DNA of 64,000 nt, taken from positions 11,138,501-11,202,500 of the forward strand of contig NC_135069.1 of NCBI RefSeq assembly GCF_051401765.1. The letters run 5' to 3'. The translations under genes and the position numbers were made by a program. Under the pieces are notes generated by a model. That model did not search any database, was not told where the DNA came from, and saw only the letters and a list, made by a program, of their open reading frames with translations. Of the stretch, positions 1 to 14,040 are shown piece by piece. The stretch comes from Calliopsis andreniformis (lineage: Eukaryota > Arthropoda > Insecta > Hymenoptera > Andrenidae). How positions within the stretch are numbered: position 1 is the first letter of the stretch; every line of letters starts with the position of its first letter.

Positions 1-60
1 TTTTTGATACAACAAATAATTTACAAGAAAATTCAGGTGAAAATGATGTGACTCACTCTG

Positions 61-104
61 TATGTAGAATCACCTCTTTCTGACACTTGCTGTCAACCAC
101 TCTG
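61..104 (+). repeat. Truncated foldback-repeat end (family F)
   Basis: This short stretch matches the right end of the foldback family seen at 2805-3080, 21722-21930 and 25343-25709. The shared order is GTAGAATCA, then TTTCTGACAC, then a CTTGCTGTCAACCACT-like tail. Only the terminal part is recognisable here. It may continue off the left edge of the window, so its full length cannot be judged. The similarity is by eye and degenerate. Confidence 0.45.
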
Positions 105-2804
105 AACAATTCTCAAAAATCAAGTACCCAGTATCAACACTAGCAGCCACTCAAAATTAGCACCATTCCACTGTTGCCGACTTCACCTTGCCAACTTCTA
201 TATCTGCTCAGCAAGAACGCACACGCTAAGGTACAGCGATGCTCGTTAACAGGGAAGCCGATTTTATGCCGAATGTATCTGCAGTCAGTAGTGACGATCG
301 CGGCAGTGGTGGTGGTGGTGGCGACGGGGTTATGCCAGACCGATCCTAATTATAGCGTAACACAAGCGTACCGTATGCCGCGCTTACGTAATTTCACGAT
401 AATGCGGCTCCAGGCTCCTGCATGCCTCGCCTGCCGATCCAAGCATTCGCGCGGCTGCACCGGCATTATCTACTTGCCTAGGATAATAACATCAGCCACG
501 ACGATTCGTCCGCGGCCGTAAAAATTGTATTGTCGATACCGCGAGATCCTGACTCCGATTAGATGATCTGGACTGCAAATGCCGGAGAAAGCCCAAGAAT
601 GGACGATAACGGTGGTAGCGAACGTCAATTACAGTGGAACTGGCTAGAAAGGATAGGAGAATTGTTTGCTACTAAGCAAAACCAAATGTCTTTGACTTAG
701 TCTCTAACGTAACTCAAGAATTTTTGATTTACAGAAAAATGTCGTATTATTTATTATAGTTCACAAATTGTTTTCTGATAATTATAATTTGTAAACGGGA
801 GATTTTTTGAATTTTTTTATTGCTTTAGTATATTAATGATCTTGTAGCTCAAAAATGTATAAAGAACAAGTACTGATGAGTTCTTAGTGAAAGACACATT
901 TCTACGGGTAATTCATGTAATATAATTCAGTAGATGTGTGGTTTAATAAGTGATACTATGTAACAAGCAAAACTCATTTGTTATAAATAATATTGGGACT
1001 CTATGGTTATGGAAAAATAATTGTAACAGTTTTATTCCTTCTTATACTTAGACTTTTTATTTCATATAGGAAGGTATATCTTTTACTGACTCTGCTCAGT
1101 GATTACGAAAGACTAAAAAGCGACCGACGAATTTAATCACAGGACCCACGGACCCTTATCACCTTTTATATAAACAAACAGTCCTTGATCCAGTAATTGG
1201 AGTTCTAAGAACTACTTCTCCCAAAGAGATTAATTTTTGTCCTTGATAAATATCGCTCGACATATTATTTCAACAAATAATTTCAAGATATAGTAAATAT
1301 AGTAAATTATAATAGTTTATAACGAGAAAATATTGTAGTTCAGTAGAAAGTTGAAGACAGTCAAATCAGTTAAGACGACAATTGGCAAATGATGGATACT
1401 GTTTCAAAAAATTTTATTTTTACTGAATCGGTATGTGAAATCGATGGTCAAAGGTACTTACTGTTATACATACAGTATGTTTCAATATAGACTCATGATT
1501 CACTGTCGCGTTTGTAGCGAGTAATTTGTTTCTGAAATCAGCCTAAGTTTGTGATACTTTGATTTTATCAGAGATGTAAGTACCATTGCTCGCAAGTGAA
1601 ACTCGTTCAATCAAAATATTATCGAGTCATAGTGAATGTAGCTACAATTTTATAATTCGAAACTATGTAAATGTTGAATTACAAAATTAAAGTTGAACGT
1701 CTTAAACGTCTACGACTTTCTTGTTTAAAATGTTATGAGACGCATTCACGTATTCAAATTGCAACTTGAAACATATTTACATGCTACAAAACTCCACTTT
1801 TAATTGAATCCTCCTGCATAAGCACCATTTAATCCGTATGCCAGTAACTCTATCTACCGATTTAAGAGCAATATAAATGAACATAGATAACTAAGTAACG
1901 AAGAAAAAGTGTTAGCAGAAACCATTAGTTCCGTCAGTCATCGATAACGGAGTCAGTAAATGAAAATTACGTGAAGAAGCTGATGATCAGCCATTATTTC
2001 ACATATATTTCGAGTCAAGCAACAAAATTGAAAACTTGTTGCCAGAGATAGATTTAGTTTAGCTACATTCAAGTGGTATTTCTTTGTAGTAAGGAAAGGC
2101 AATAAGTTCATGTTTCATTTCACTGAAATTCTATATTTTATTGTACCTACGAGTACAAGCTGGCTAAAGTAACGCTACCTACTGTCTGGCAGACGACGCC
2201 ACCGCCCTGCACGATTCAGGAAGCGAAGTCGGGTTGATCCTTTTTTCACTATTTCTACGTTCACTCGCTTCTCTTTTCCGCTCGCGCTGATTAGCAGCAG
2301 CATCTGTGATAACATCGATCTGATCGATGACCCCTGCGATAACGCATTATCGAAGACTCTTGGAATACGATGAGTCATCCGAGGAGCATCGAAGATCTTA
2401 ATGTCGGAGCGCATCTGTACTGCAAACTATCTTTGATGCCTGTGTGCAAAACTTAAATAGTTCTGGGCTTCTACAGTAGGTTTTGAATGTTGTTTTTGAG
2501 ATATGCATATTTTTGAAGTAAGTGTAGGATTTTTTGTTCATTTAGTGACTTAAAAAGTAGCAGGTTTCATGATCTTAATTCTTTTTATTGGCATATTGTT
2601 TTCACTTTTGAGGTTAAAAGAATGATTTTTAAACACGTATTTATTTTGATCTCTTTTGTAAACAGTAAAATGAGATAGAAGGATTCAAATGTCACCCTAT
2701 TTTTTATTCGCTGTGATTGGTTACTAGAAACGAGTATACATATAGATTATAGATACTCTATAAGGTACACATTTCTGAAATTAATTAATTCAATTCCCAG
2801 GTCA
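105..2804. other. AT-rich non-coding stretch, no gene seen
   Basis: I see no gene here. A CpG-richer pocket lies at about 170-640 and holds a 115-codon plus-strand frame (174-521). Its translation has no recognisable domain and a composition typical of chance frames in GC-richer DNA. A 79-codon minus-strand frame at 2175-2414 is equally unconvincing. The rest is AT-rich with short homopolymer runs and stop codons in all frames, consistent with intron or intergenic DNA. Confidence 0.6.
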
Positions 2805-3080
2805 TTCTACAACAGGCTTTTAGGGATGATTCTATGGGTGATTGCTAAAAGAACTTGAAGTGCTCACGAAATGTGTCTAACTAAACTTATCGCTGAGACC
2901 GATTTGACTAATAGTCTTCAGAAGTAGAATGAGTTTTCAAGACACATTTCTGGTGCACGTTAAGTGCAATCAACAATTGAAAAATGGAAGCTTAAACACA
3001 ATTTCATTATTTTTTATTTTCATTTTATTTTGGCTTGTAGAATCAATGTTGAAAATTTCTGACACCTGTTATCAAACACA
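2805..3080 (+). repeat. Degenerate foldback MITE-like repeat (family F, copy 2)
   Basis: The left part reads CTACAACAGG...GATTCTA...CACGAAATGTGTCT. The right end reads AAAATTTCTGACACCTGTTATC followed by AAACACA. Both ends match the better-preserved inverted-repeat copy at 21722-21930. The 69-codon frame here (2929-3138) shares the peptide motif KISDTC..TH..I with the minus-strand frame across 21646-21873, independent support for common descent. No transposase is visible, so it would be non-autonomous. The superfamily is unknown. Confidence 0.6.
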
Positions 3081-3589
3081 TCGAATTATTGGAAACCACA
3101 TTAAACGAAAACGAGGTAGTTCTAATTTTGAAAATTAGAGAACATTTAATCATGAACTTAAAGCGAGTAAATACTATATAAATTCAGTACCTGATTTTAG
3201 TTTAGCATATCATACAATAAAAGTTTTTATTTAATACGATGTATAACGTGATAGAAATCATAAAATACAGTGCTTTTTTGATATACTGTAGGCTTCTAGC
3301 TGGTTCCAAGTTATACATTTGTACTAGAACAAATATATAATCAGGCAAATGCCAATCCCTATTACCTGAATTTTAAAATTAGAATTCGTTCGACAGAAGT
3401 TTGTCCATCTTTCAACGCCCAATTTTCAAAAAATCCTCTCAACAAAGAGAATCATAAATTCCCTACTCCGTTATCTAAAAAAACATGTCAACTTTCTCAT
3501 GAGATAATCCCTCCAGGATTTATTCCCCAAACCTCAACCAAAACCACTGGCAAATAAACCTACCACACAAACTCCTAAACCGTCGTTCA

Positions 3590-4870
3590 CTTGATATCGC
3601 TAAAAAGTGACAAAACTAAATTTGTTCCCCAGCCCCGAGTTACACGTCGCATTTAAGCTCGCTACAAATTCCCAACACGCTGCTCTCCATTTAGACTACA
3701 AACTCTTGTCACTGGTCCATAAGCACCACAAGCAGTCGGCTCGATAAAGCGACACAGGCGACGATATTTAAGCCGGCTGGCCGCCGTAACTCTCTCAAGG
3801 GAGCGTTTCTGCGATTCGACAAAGTAATACGGCCGGTTCAACGAGCTCGCTAATCAACAAAACTGTTTCTCGGTCCTGCTATCTGATGCACACAGCCAAC
3901 CGCGTCCTACATGTGCACAGGATCAGCTCGCGTGCGATGTGTGTGTTTCTCCTCTCGCACGTAAGTGGTACGTACCACGCCCGCGCACGCGAGAACCCGC
4001 TTGGAAGCGGATGGAAGAGAGAGGGCTCGCTGAAGAGGGACGAGCGCGGAGATAGAGTTCGCGCGCGGAATGATTTGTATTACTAAATAATCAGCGCCAG
4101 TTGTCTAGGATACTGGTTTAATGACACGCGGTCGCTGGCGTAGAGGGGCGGCGAGGGGCGGAGGTATAACGCGTTTAGTAATGCACGTATCCATGCCGAG
4201 GCGAGGGAGAGTAGTTGGTTCAGCAACCGTGCCAATTTCGATAGGATAATCGTGTAATTTCTGTTCCGCCATTCGCTTCGATTTTCTGGTGTCACGAACA
4301 TGCAAATTATTCCCCGACGCAGACCCTACGGAAATGATTCGACGTACAGTATCTTTGACTTTGCTGGGCTCTTATCCTCGACTGATAGACATGTCTTTCG
4401 CATAGTTTGAACGAGTGCCTCTCCAGGTGATCAGGATCGCGGGCTTGACTACTTAATTTTCACTGATTTATACTGTCGACGCGTTCCACAGTGACTTTTT
4501 CGCGGAGGAACATTCTTCGATGGAATTAAAACATTCTATAGGATGAGGGGGAATTAGTAGATTCCATGAGATAGTTGCGTATGCCGATATCGAAGGAATC
4601 GGTAGTTTCGCTTCGAATTCCACGCAACTCTTCCCTTTTCCATCGCTTTAACGCGTCTGGACGCCGAGATACAATCAGTAAAACTGTTGGTGTATACAGA
4701 GTTACGTGTATCTGCCGCTAGTTCTATCGCATATGTATGGATGGTAGTGTGTATGAACAAGGGTGTGGCTCTGGTTCACAACGGTATCATCGTAGGTGCA
4801 TACTTTGTCATCGAAAACGAATTTTCTGGCGATTTTAACGTGCCCCATAGCGAGGACAATAGAGTTTGAA
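3590..4870. other. CpG-rich block, possible regulatory DNA
   Basis: GC and CpG content rise sharply against the AT-rich surroundings, especially at 3720-4330. Overlapping short frames occur on both strands (3886-4086, 4083-4301, 4554-4760, 4687-4869), none with a recognisable domain, which argues against coding. An octamer-like ATGCAAAT lies at 4300-4307. Such blocks in insect introns or intergenic DNA are often cis-regulatory, but that is inference. An unrecognised promoter or untranslated exon is also possible. Confidence 0.35.
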
Positions 4871-7800
4871 ATTCTCGAGTGTCTTTTACGAGGAAAATGC
4901 ATTCACTGATATGTTAATTAAGCTCCTGGCGAATGTCAAGATTGTTAACGAGTTTGAAATACTGGAATTTGAGTGAAATTTTCAGAGAAATACTTGGATG
5001 ATGTTTTAATGAGCGCAGAAATTCTTGTATCGCAAACGATTTCTGCTATATCAGATAAAAGAAAATTCGTTTGGTGGTAAACTTTATTTCATCTATGTAC
5101 AGTTAGATTAATCTCTGTTATAGGAACATTATTATAGTTGTGAATATATTGAGTCACTTCCGGTTTGAAATCTTTTAAATTGAGATAATTTCTCAGCAAC
5201 ATGTATCCAAATTTCTCAATAAAGCATAATTTAAAATCATTTTTTTTTCAAAATTATATATTATTATACAATAATTGAATAGTGGTTAGATAGTCAATTA
5301 TTCCATAATTTAATATTAAAAACAGGTTTCATTATTCCACAAATATCTCTTGACTCAATCTAATAGCGTCGAATTGACCAAATAATTGTCATGGTCATTA
5401 AAACTCGTTTCTACAAATAATCCTCATTGTGATGAACGCAGTGACTGCCTTATAATTGCAATCTAGTAACAGGCATTGCATTAATTATTGCGACATTATC
5501 GATAGCGCTCCGCAATCTGTTACTCCGCTGATCAAAGGGGGCTAGAACACGATTCATCCAACAAAGTTACTCGTCATAAATTTCGACTGTCAAGTTTCTC
5601 TCGAAATGTACGATCGCCTCCTACGCAGTGCGTTTGATCGGCAACGAGTTCCACTTAATTCAAAGCCCGCGGTCTTGCGGACTATCCCGTTTAACCTGCG
5701 TTAGCACCAATGAGCAGCAAATACGCGTGTGTGCACCTGAACATGCTCGCTGGTGAACGCATACATACGGATAACAACCTCGAAGGTATCTGCTTTTCTG
5801 CCAATGTAAACGTCGCTACGTAATGTTCGAGTAGTACACAGAGATATTTGCGCAAACAACAGTCGGAGGAAATGCAGTTGCAGCAATGAGCCAGCCTGAA
5901 TGCCGGTTTGGCTGCCTCCTGTAATGGCTCCAAGTCATTGCTAGGGTATCAAACTCGACTGCCATTTACGTAAACTTGATGAGACATGGAAGAGACAAAG
6001 TTTTCATTTGGATTCGTCCCAAGATTATAGTTGACAACATGTGTACGTGCTTATTGCTAGATAACAGTTGAAACGTTGATGATTCATTCATAACTATTAT
6101 CTTTGGAACGATTACCTGTTGTAGGACACTATTTCTCCTGCTTTTCATATTTCTCATATATTATCATGTACGTATAAGCCGCTCAGTTGGTAAATCGATT
6201 AATTCCAGAAAACAGAAGTATTTACATTTATTTTAGATATGAAAAATTAAATATTAATGAAGCACTTTTGCACTGAAATTTTAAAAAATTCAGAAGGTGG
6301 AGTTAATTACTCTGGCCTATATACGGCTTATATGTTCATTTGTGTATTATTTTAAGTAGAAGTAAATGATACAGGAGCAAAGCAATAATTAGGGTCATTC
6401 TGTTTAGAAGAATTTGAAAAGCAAATACTTCATATTTTACACATTGATGAAAACATTTTTATGAGGCTAACATTTTAAAGGACAATATGACGAAAATAAT
6501 ATGACGACATGTTTACATGTTGATATTTATCATTAATGTAGTGCATTTGGTAGTATACAAGTGAGAATTCAAGCAAAAGCAAATGAATATAAAAAGTATA
6601 GTTTGCACATATTCAACTAGATATTTTTATAAACATATCTAAGTATGTGTCATCTAACATTAGAAGGAAATTGTGTTTCAAAGAGACTAATTATTTTTGC
6701 CTTAAACGTTAATACTTCATAAATATTTTTTCTATGAGGTTGAAAATAAATGTAAATATGAACCCCATTTTCTTTTCAAGAAACTTGGGAAAACGTCAAT
6801 TTTCATGGCCATCTTTCATGAAAGCAATTGACCAAATACATCTAAAATAATCTACTATATTATCATGAAAACATAATTATGTAGTTTTAAGTTTCTTCTT
6901 GTTCACACACAAAAAGCAACCATTTCTAACAAACAACGAATGCATCAATTTACAATACATGCACTTCCTATTTTATCATTCTAGAAACTTGAATATATAA
7001 CGTCACAAATAAATTCTGAAGAGACCAAGACTAGTCACATTAATAAAACCGCAGGGGTGTATAAAATACATTTCTAAATTCTCCTAGGGTGAATGAGATC
7101 TGTGCTCAGAAGTCGTCAGCGTTTCTCAATCGAATGAATGAATTTCTAATTGAATGAAGATTCGTTCTGTCACGTTAGAGGCAGAGTTGTGGCGCATTAG
7201 GCTAGTTAATTACAGAAATCCACTCGAATGAATTTTCAATCAGGGATCATCGTTCCGGTGGATCTCGCTCGCCTTGAAGAAACTCGTGCGCATCGTATCC
7301 CGTTACGAGCTGAATCTAGAAAGCCTGCATATATGAGTAATATGAGAAACTCGAAGCAAATCGATGACACGCGGTCAGAGTCGGTGTCGTTGGCCAGCAG
7401 CCATGCAATTATTTCCTCCTGTCTCAGCGTTACGGCTAATTATATACACGCGATACGAGTCTATCCCCGTTTTTTCGCCACCGTCGTACCTTATTATTAT
7501 TAATAAGTTAAGGCGCGTCCCTCGGTCGATGTCGAGCAATGCCGCCGGAAGTAGCGCGCCGTCTCCTGTTAATTTTCTTGCACACCTTGTGGACAAATAA
7601 CGACCGTCTGATGATCAGCCTTTGATCGGTTTTGCTCCGAAAATTCTTCGAGATCCTTTGACGTGGCAAGCGTCAGTGCATGGATGTACGTGCACCTTTA
7701 GAGGGATTCGGTGCAAGATGCGTCCTTTTCGTATCCTGACCAACATATATCATGTTTTTCTTACCTAGAATGAGCGCGTGTCCTCCTTTTAAGAACGGAT

Positions 7801-10800
7801 GGAGCAAAAAGTGCCAGAACAGGAGCCTTTTGGAATGTTATAGGAAATATTCAGAACTTTAACACAGATCATTCTCAGAGCATTTTTATGAAATGTTAGG
7901 AAGATTTGCGAGCTCTGATTTTATGAAACCAATAAAAATGAAAGTTTTGAGATATATTTTAAAATTTTGATCAATGTTTTTCAGCAGTCACGAAATATGA
8001 TTAATGAACACTAGATACCACCATGATTACCATCATTAAAAATTTTGTAATATACAAAGTGAGTTATTATTCATGTTACTCTTTGAGATTGTCATAACTT
8101 TCTTATTAGTTATTTCTCTCAACTTTTGAAAAGAATGTTAAAGAGATTAAGTATGCAAAAATTCATCACTGAACAATAAAGAGATATCGTGTAATTTTAT
8201 TTTGTAAAACAGTGTTCAACTGTTTTGAAGTAAAGAGCATATCGTTATATCGCCACTTTTAACGTAAGCAATGTTTACTCAGAATCAATCATTTAATACA
8301 ATGTTCGTTCGTAATTGACTTGTCATAATCATGAAAACTATGTTCAATCATGGTAGAGGAGAATATTAAACGTATACACATCAATGTTAAAAAAGAAATA
8401 GGAATGTCGAGTTGTAGATACACGTAATTGCATAAAACATGCAGTCTGTATATATAAAGCCAACAACGTATTATTTCATAACACAAAATAATTGTAATTT
8501 TTTTTGTAGAAACAGCAATAAGAATATAAGTTCCAGCTGCTTCTTAAATTATGGCCCACCCTGTATATTCCTACGTTATTTTTAGTTATGCTTGAAATGA
8601 GACCGGTCTGCTACTTAATAAAAGTGTCTCAGGTCATTCAAATGAAGCATTTATTAGATCGTTGGCGAAGAATTTCAATAAGTAGAGGGATGGTTCGATA
8701 ACGGATTCTGAATCAGCTAATAATATAGATCTTACTTAGCCTGATGCAAGAGAAAGTAGCTGACGAGTATGTCGAGGCGAGTACGTAAGACGCCGTATTA
8801 TCCTTTAACGATCACGAATGTCCGCCAGGAATCGATGAGCTTGACGAACGTGCTTGTATCGATCGCACGAAATCGATATGGAAAACCTCCTTTAGATTCA
8901 TTTTATGGAAATAATTCATGTCTCCTTCCTTCTCTTAGCCTTATATAGGAGCCTCGTTTAGCAAATGATTTCAAACCTGATCGTTTGCCATTAGAAATTC
9001 TGTGACATAATTTGATACTTCGCATGTTATGGTATTATGAAATGTAGGTGAGTAAATAAAGACTAATACAAAGTTGGTATTCCTCTAATTATTTGTGCAG
9101 TGAATTGTTAACAAAAATATGTCTATTAACAGTTTCAGAAATACTTGAAAGTTAAACTATGAAACAAAATTTAATTATGTATTGCCTAAAATCTAAAGAA
9201 ACCTTGGAAATTTCTTTGTGACTGAAAGTTTCCTAGCATCTTTCATAAAATTGTTCTTTATTTTATAAAGCTAGTTACTAGTTAAGGCACTTTTCAAGAG
9301 CGTACATATAATACTTTGTCATATTTTATTCAGTGTATCACATGCTTACGCTTAGCAATCGATAGTACCTACATTAGAGAGTTTATTTCGATTTAGGGTA
9401 TACGTCCCTCGTGGCGTGGCTTTTATTATCACAATCCGAAGGGTTCCGTTGACTTATTCGCCGTGAGTATAGCTTGTTGACCCGACTGGTCCGTAAAGGA
9501 GTAGTCTGCGGGGCGGCAGAGCATGACGCCATTAACGTAACGAGACCACACGTTGCACCCTTGCGAGCAGTGGACTATGTTAGCTCAAAGTGCTTAGGCT
9601 AACAATAGACTCCTAGACCTAGACCTCCGTCTAGTGACCGATATCTCGCAATTGTACCTCGACCAAACAACATATCGTTTTGCTGCAAGTGTGCACACGA
9701 TTAGGGAATAGTAGATGTGCTACAATTCAATAAATAGTACACTGCTTTGCTATATGTATAAGAATTTGAATGAAAAGAATAAGGAAGACAAGTGCATAAA
9801 GTATTATTCGAAAATAGATACACGTTTTTGGGGTACTACTAACCCTCTGTCTGCAATATTCTTTTTACTGACGCTATCTGCATACTGAGTCCATGCAGCT
9901 TTCTATTTTTTTCTACTTTAGAAACTCCAGAAACATTTTTAAATGTTTAAGCGTTTAAACGTAAATGTAATACTAGACTCTCGACACATTATATAATTAT
10001 TCTTTGAATGCCAGAAACTTAACGTGGTTAGAGTAGAATAGTAAATTAGAAATTCCTCGTCGTTTACACTTACAATAGTATACTTCTATAAAATATTTAA
10101 TTTTGCACAAGACATCAAATTACTTGACAAATTCCTAATAACTAATTCCTCATAATCACTATTGAATAGTTTAAAAAAAAGAGAAATAGGTACAAAGTAA
10201 TGGAGAAGACAGAAACACTGGAAAGTATTTTCTGAGAACATCTTTCAAATACAATTGCACTGTTTTTATCGAATTTATTTTTAAAAAAACAACAGTTAAA
10301 AGATTGATATTTAAGGAGATATTTAAAATTTATTATAATAAAATATACTTAAATGTATATTAACTATATTATATTGGACCACATATTTTCTTCGGTAATG
10401 TTTAACAGAAGCTCATGAATAAAGTTCAAACACTATTACGCATTTCCAATCTTGTTACGAGTTAGTTATATAAGCAACTTGAGTAACGTGTATCCTTCAT
10501 TAACTAGAAGAAAATGCTTCAAAAATTGCTCGCTTTTCAAGTATCCATTCATAATACACACATTTATTCATACTTCATTCAATTTAAATCTCCATTACAA
10601 TATTTCTTCTTGAATGCAGCAAAACCTGTGATCCAACACAACTACGCGACAAAAGCTACTCGAAAAGGCTGTCATTCACTGTCCCCTCGATATAAGGTCT
10701 TTCCCGCATTTTCCAAGGGACGCGCAGCATGTTTACGTTTACGTTCACGCACATGTACACGCCACGCGATACTCAACTCCCCACCACGGTTTTCCGGTTG

Positions 10801-13197
10801 AACTGATTCTGAACTGGTTCTTGACCATCGAACCGTTCGTTTAATGGCCGACGTGTTCTTTTGCAGTTCAATTATTTTGTCCGCTCTCAGATTAACGCAC
10901 TCGACTGCCACGAACGGACGGAGTACCACGTTCTGCTGTCAAAGTATCGAGAATTTCGGAGTTCCCTCGAGTGCTCAAAGAATTTCATATCTGATAATAG
11001 TTTCCAGTTCGAAGGCTGATTGAAAGTGCTGTTGAATCTTACGCAAGGCATTCACAGAATTCGAGGTGTGAATAACTGATTTACGTGTGCTTGATGATGT
11101 ACAAGTGCAATGGAACTAAATTTACAAATGGACGATTGAACGTTAACAGAACTTTAAACATTCAAAATGATTCGAACTAATGTGATTTCTGGTTATTAAT
11201 AGTGACGAAAACAGAAGTTGGATCTTGGCTAATTGGGTTAATAACTTGACAAGCTCGCTTTCAATGTAATATGATCTATCAAGATTTTAAATTATCGATT
11301 AATGGTAACAGAGGTGCACAGAGGTGCATTGCATGTAATAAAGTGATAAATTAAAAGATATTATCTGAAAAAATTGTGAGTGACATAATTGAGTCCCAAC
11401 TTTCTTTAAAATTTCCAAGATCGATTCTGCAATTAGTTACCTACCCAATTTGGAATATAAGGTCCTAGTGTTAAATTGTGCATAAAATATACATAATTTC
11501 CAAGTCATCGCGGTGGAAAGAATATTTGCACACACTGTCGCATAAATTACGATCGATCGAAATCATTAATGCACGAGAGGACAGAGGTACAGAGAATGGG
11601 AGGATCGATATCTGATAACCGTCTGAACATCATAATCGACTCAGTGCTGGATCACATTGCGATTCGCCACGGACAGATCGCACGCGTGATCTGGGACTGA
11701 GATCGATCTTATGCAAATCTACCGATCGTCGACGTAATACGTCCAGTGTGTACGTGCGTGGTAGAAATATGGCGAGAAAATTACTTGTACGTAATTTACG
11801 ACATTGCAGGAACTACATATTAGTAAAGTCATGTGCTCCTCAGACATATTCGTTATACTACAATTTGATGATTAGGATTGTTTTATGTTTAGATAGTGCT
11901 TCGACTACTTGGACTTATTCTATTTGCTTGAGTAGGTAAAATAATGGAGACGCAATATCGAAGAATCAAGTTTTGATAGTTTCTTTTACGAAACGTGTAA
12001 TTATATTTAGTTTTCATTTAGGTATTACGCTTTCAACAAAACACATGTAGGGTAAAGATTATTTGTTGTGTGTCGTCAACGTTCTCGCAAAAAAACTATA
12101 TAGTTATACAGATAAATTGACTTTCTCTATTTACTGAAGAGAATTTGATACACATAGAGTGTTCCTATACTACAAGTTTACGGCTCACTGATCCGTTTGT
12201 ACTGAGAGACAGGTTTCTAAGGTCAATTCTGACATCAATAGCTCAATGTAGTTTGACAATACCTGCAGATGTGAGTGACAGTGGATAACAATTTTTTGTA
12301 TTATCAGTAGTTGAAATATATTTCTCTTCAAAGAACTCGTTTGCAAATTCATTCACACAAAAAAAATCTTGATAATCATATGTAAACTTTATCTTCTGTA
12401 TTATTCTATAAAATAAGGTCTATCCACCAAAAGGAATTAGCAACTTAAAAAGTGATCGTAGATGAGAAAATGAAGACTCGAACCTCGTGGTACCTGTTAC
12501 CCTAGTATCACTTCGATGAACCTTCATACTTGCACGCATCTTTTTCGTTTTTTTAATTATACTTTTGTTTTATAACCATTGTTGGTTATACGCTGAAGTA
12601 TTCTCTCGATTTTCCTACTATATAGGGTGATTCACGCAATTGTAACAAGCTGTTAGTTTTGAATGTTATAGGATAGGATATTTAAATGTTATAGGAAAAA
12701 GATGAATGGCTTTTAAAGGACTATGAGATTATGGAAATCGTTTTTCCTTAGGTAAAGAAGGCGTAGCAGTCATCTAAAGGTCATTGACATATCTTTAAAT
12801 AGGTACCTACATTTTTGTATACATACCGATTCTCCTTATTATTTTACATAAAAAAGTAGTAGAAGCATTTGGCCGAAAAATTAACAATTAACAAGATATT
12901 TTGAAAAATTATGTTTATTAAAGTAGATGTTTACACTCTTCATTCTAGCGTTATGTAAGCACTTCTTACATCGATATGTCACTTTATTGTTTGTTTTTAT
13001 AAAGGAATGTGTTCGAGATATTCAATCAGAGATATTCATTAGTTAATAACAATTTATCTCAGTACAGAATCTACCACAGTTATGCAACTTACATACAACT
13101 TACACAGAAAATGTACCATGTAAAATTATATGCCGCTTTAATTACTGTGAAACTATATTGTAGTATAGGTGCACGTAATCTAAGGGAATATAAATGT
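4871..13197. other. Gene-poor stretch with scattered CpG pockets
   Basis: I recognise no gene, RNA gene or intact mobile element in these 8 kb. Most is AT-rich. CpG-richer pockets lie at about 5480-5940, 7190-7790, 9390-9690, 10660-10950 and 11510-11770. The last carries several GATCGATC-type words and an ATGCAAAT octamer at 11711-11718. Open frames such as 7228-7503 and 10514-10801 overlap frames on the other strand and show no domain. Isolated terminus-like words (CACCCTGTATA near 8571, AGGGTGATTCACG near 12625) suggest old transposon ends without detectable partners. Confidence 0.5.
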
Positions 13198-13680
13198 TTA
13201 ACCCTTTCCACTCCAATGTCGAGTGTCACTCGACACTGATTTTGTTCCACTAGCTCCACTGTCGAGTGATACTCGACATGGTGTAATACCTCTTTTTGCG
13301 GAAAATTTTAAAACAGGAGGGATTTTTGTTACTAAAATGTTTGAATCACGAATGAATGAAACATATTCTAGAATCGTAAGATACTATAATTCAATTAAAT
13401 TTTATCGATGCTACATAATAAAACTAGTTGTGAGACAAAACCTTCGCTTCATCCTGGGATTTGTTTCGAAAAATACCATACCAAAAGGGATTATAAAGAT
13501 TAAAATTTAGGATTTTAATATAGTATCATGTAATTACTCATAAAATAAAGTTTATTAAATAAGAATAATTCGTTTTTTTTTTTACAAAATACACAAAAAA
13601 CACATAAAGTAAAAAAACGTAATTTTAGTGTGGAGCTGGTGGAATAAAAACAAAAACAGCCTTGGAGTGGAAAGGGTTAA
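13198..13680. mobile_element. piggyBac-like non-autonomous element (TTAA target)
   Basis: The element spans 13202-13676 (475 bp) and is flanked on both sides by TTAA (13198-13201 and 13677-13680), the target-site duplication of piggyBac-type transposons. Its ends are inverted repeats beginning CCCTTTCCACTCCAA. A second inverted motif, TTCCAC(T/C)AGCTCCAC, lies inside both ends. The left side carries two small hairpins, GTCGAG-TGTCA-CTCGAC-like and GTCGAG-TGATA-CTCGAC. It is far too short for a transposase, and the 95-codon frame at 13223-13510 inside it looks incidental. The piggyBac assignment rests on the TTAA/CCC ends. Confidence 0.85.
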
Positions 13681-13755
13681 CCAAGTGTGTGGATGGTCCA
13701 CGTTTGCTTTGAAGTGTGATATAACTTAATACTAACTTATAATATAACTAATAAA

Positions 13756-13951
13756 TAGACCATGGATTTTTATGCAAATTGACATTTTCATGAATACGAC
13801 TAAAGAAATAGAGATTTTGTCCTCCATAAAAAATATCTAGTATTATAACATGTACTTCAGATATTTTCTGTATTTTCGCAAATTTTGTGTATTTTGTACT
13901 ATTTTGCAAACTTAAATTTCTCATAAATGCATAAAAATCTGCAATTCACTA
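13756..13951. mobile_element. TAGAC-type MITE, 196 bp
   Basis: The left end reads TAGACCATGGATTTTTATGC. The right end, read on the minus strand, starts TAGTGAATTGCAGATTTTTA and continues into TGCA. The shared core GATTTTTATGCA makes an imperfect terminal inverted repeat. The copy at 56914-57107 has the same design and nearly the same length (194 bp). Possible TA target duplication at both ends would fit a Tc1/mariner-type origin, which is inference. A direct repeat TAACTAATAAAT occurs in both flanks (about 13746-13757 and 13957-13968). Confidence 0.6.
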
Positions 13952-14040
13952 GTAAATGTAACTAATAAATTTGAATATATAGTCCACGAAGTTATACCAG
14001 CGATGAAGGTGGTCTATGGGGTTATGAATAATGTCAATTG

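Noticed and set aside
174..521. 115-codon frame with a hydrophobic valine-rich segment, considered as a membrane protein
   Set aside because: The hydrophobic stretch comes from a GTGGTGGTGG simple repeat, and the rest shows no protein-like pattern.
8566..8580. CACCCTGTATA word, considered as a transposon end
   Set aside because: No matching inverted partner within a reasonable distance, so no element can be bounded.
12600..12660. TATAGGGTGATTCACG, considered as a transposon end
   Set aside because: No inverted partner found; the AT-rich context makes short matches unreliable.
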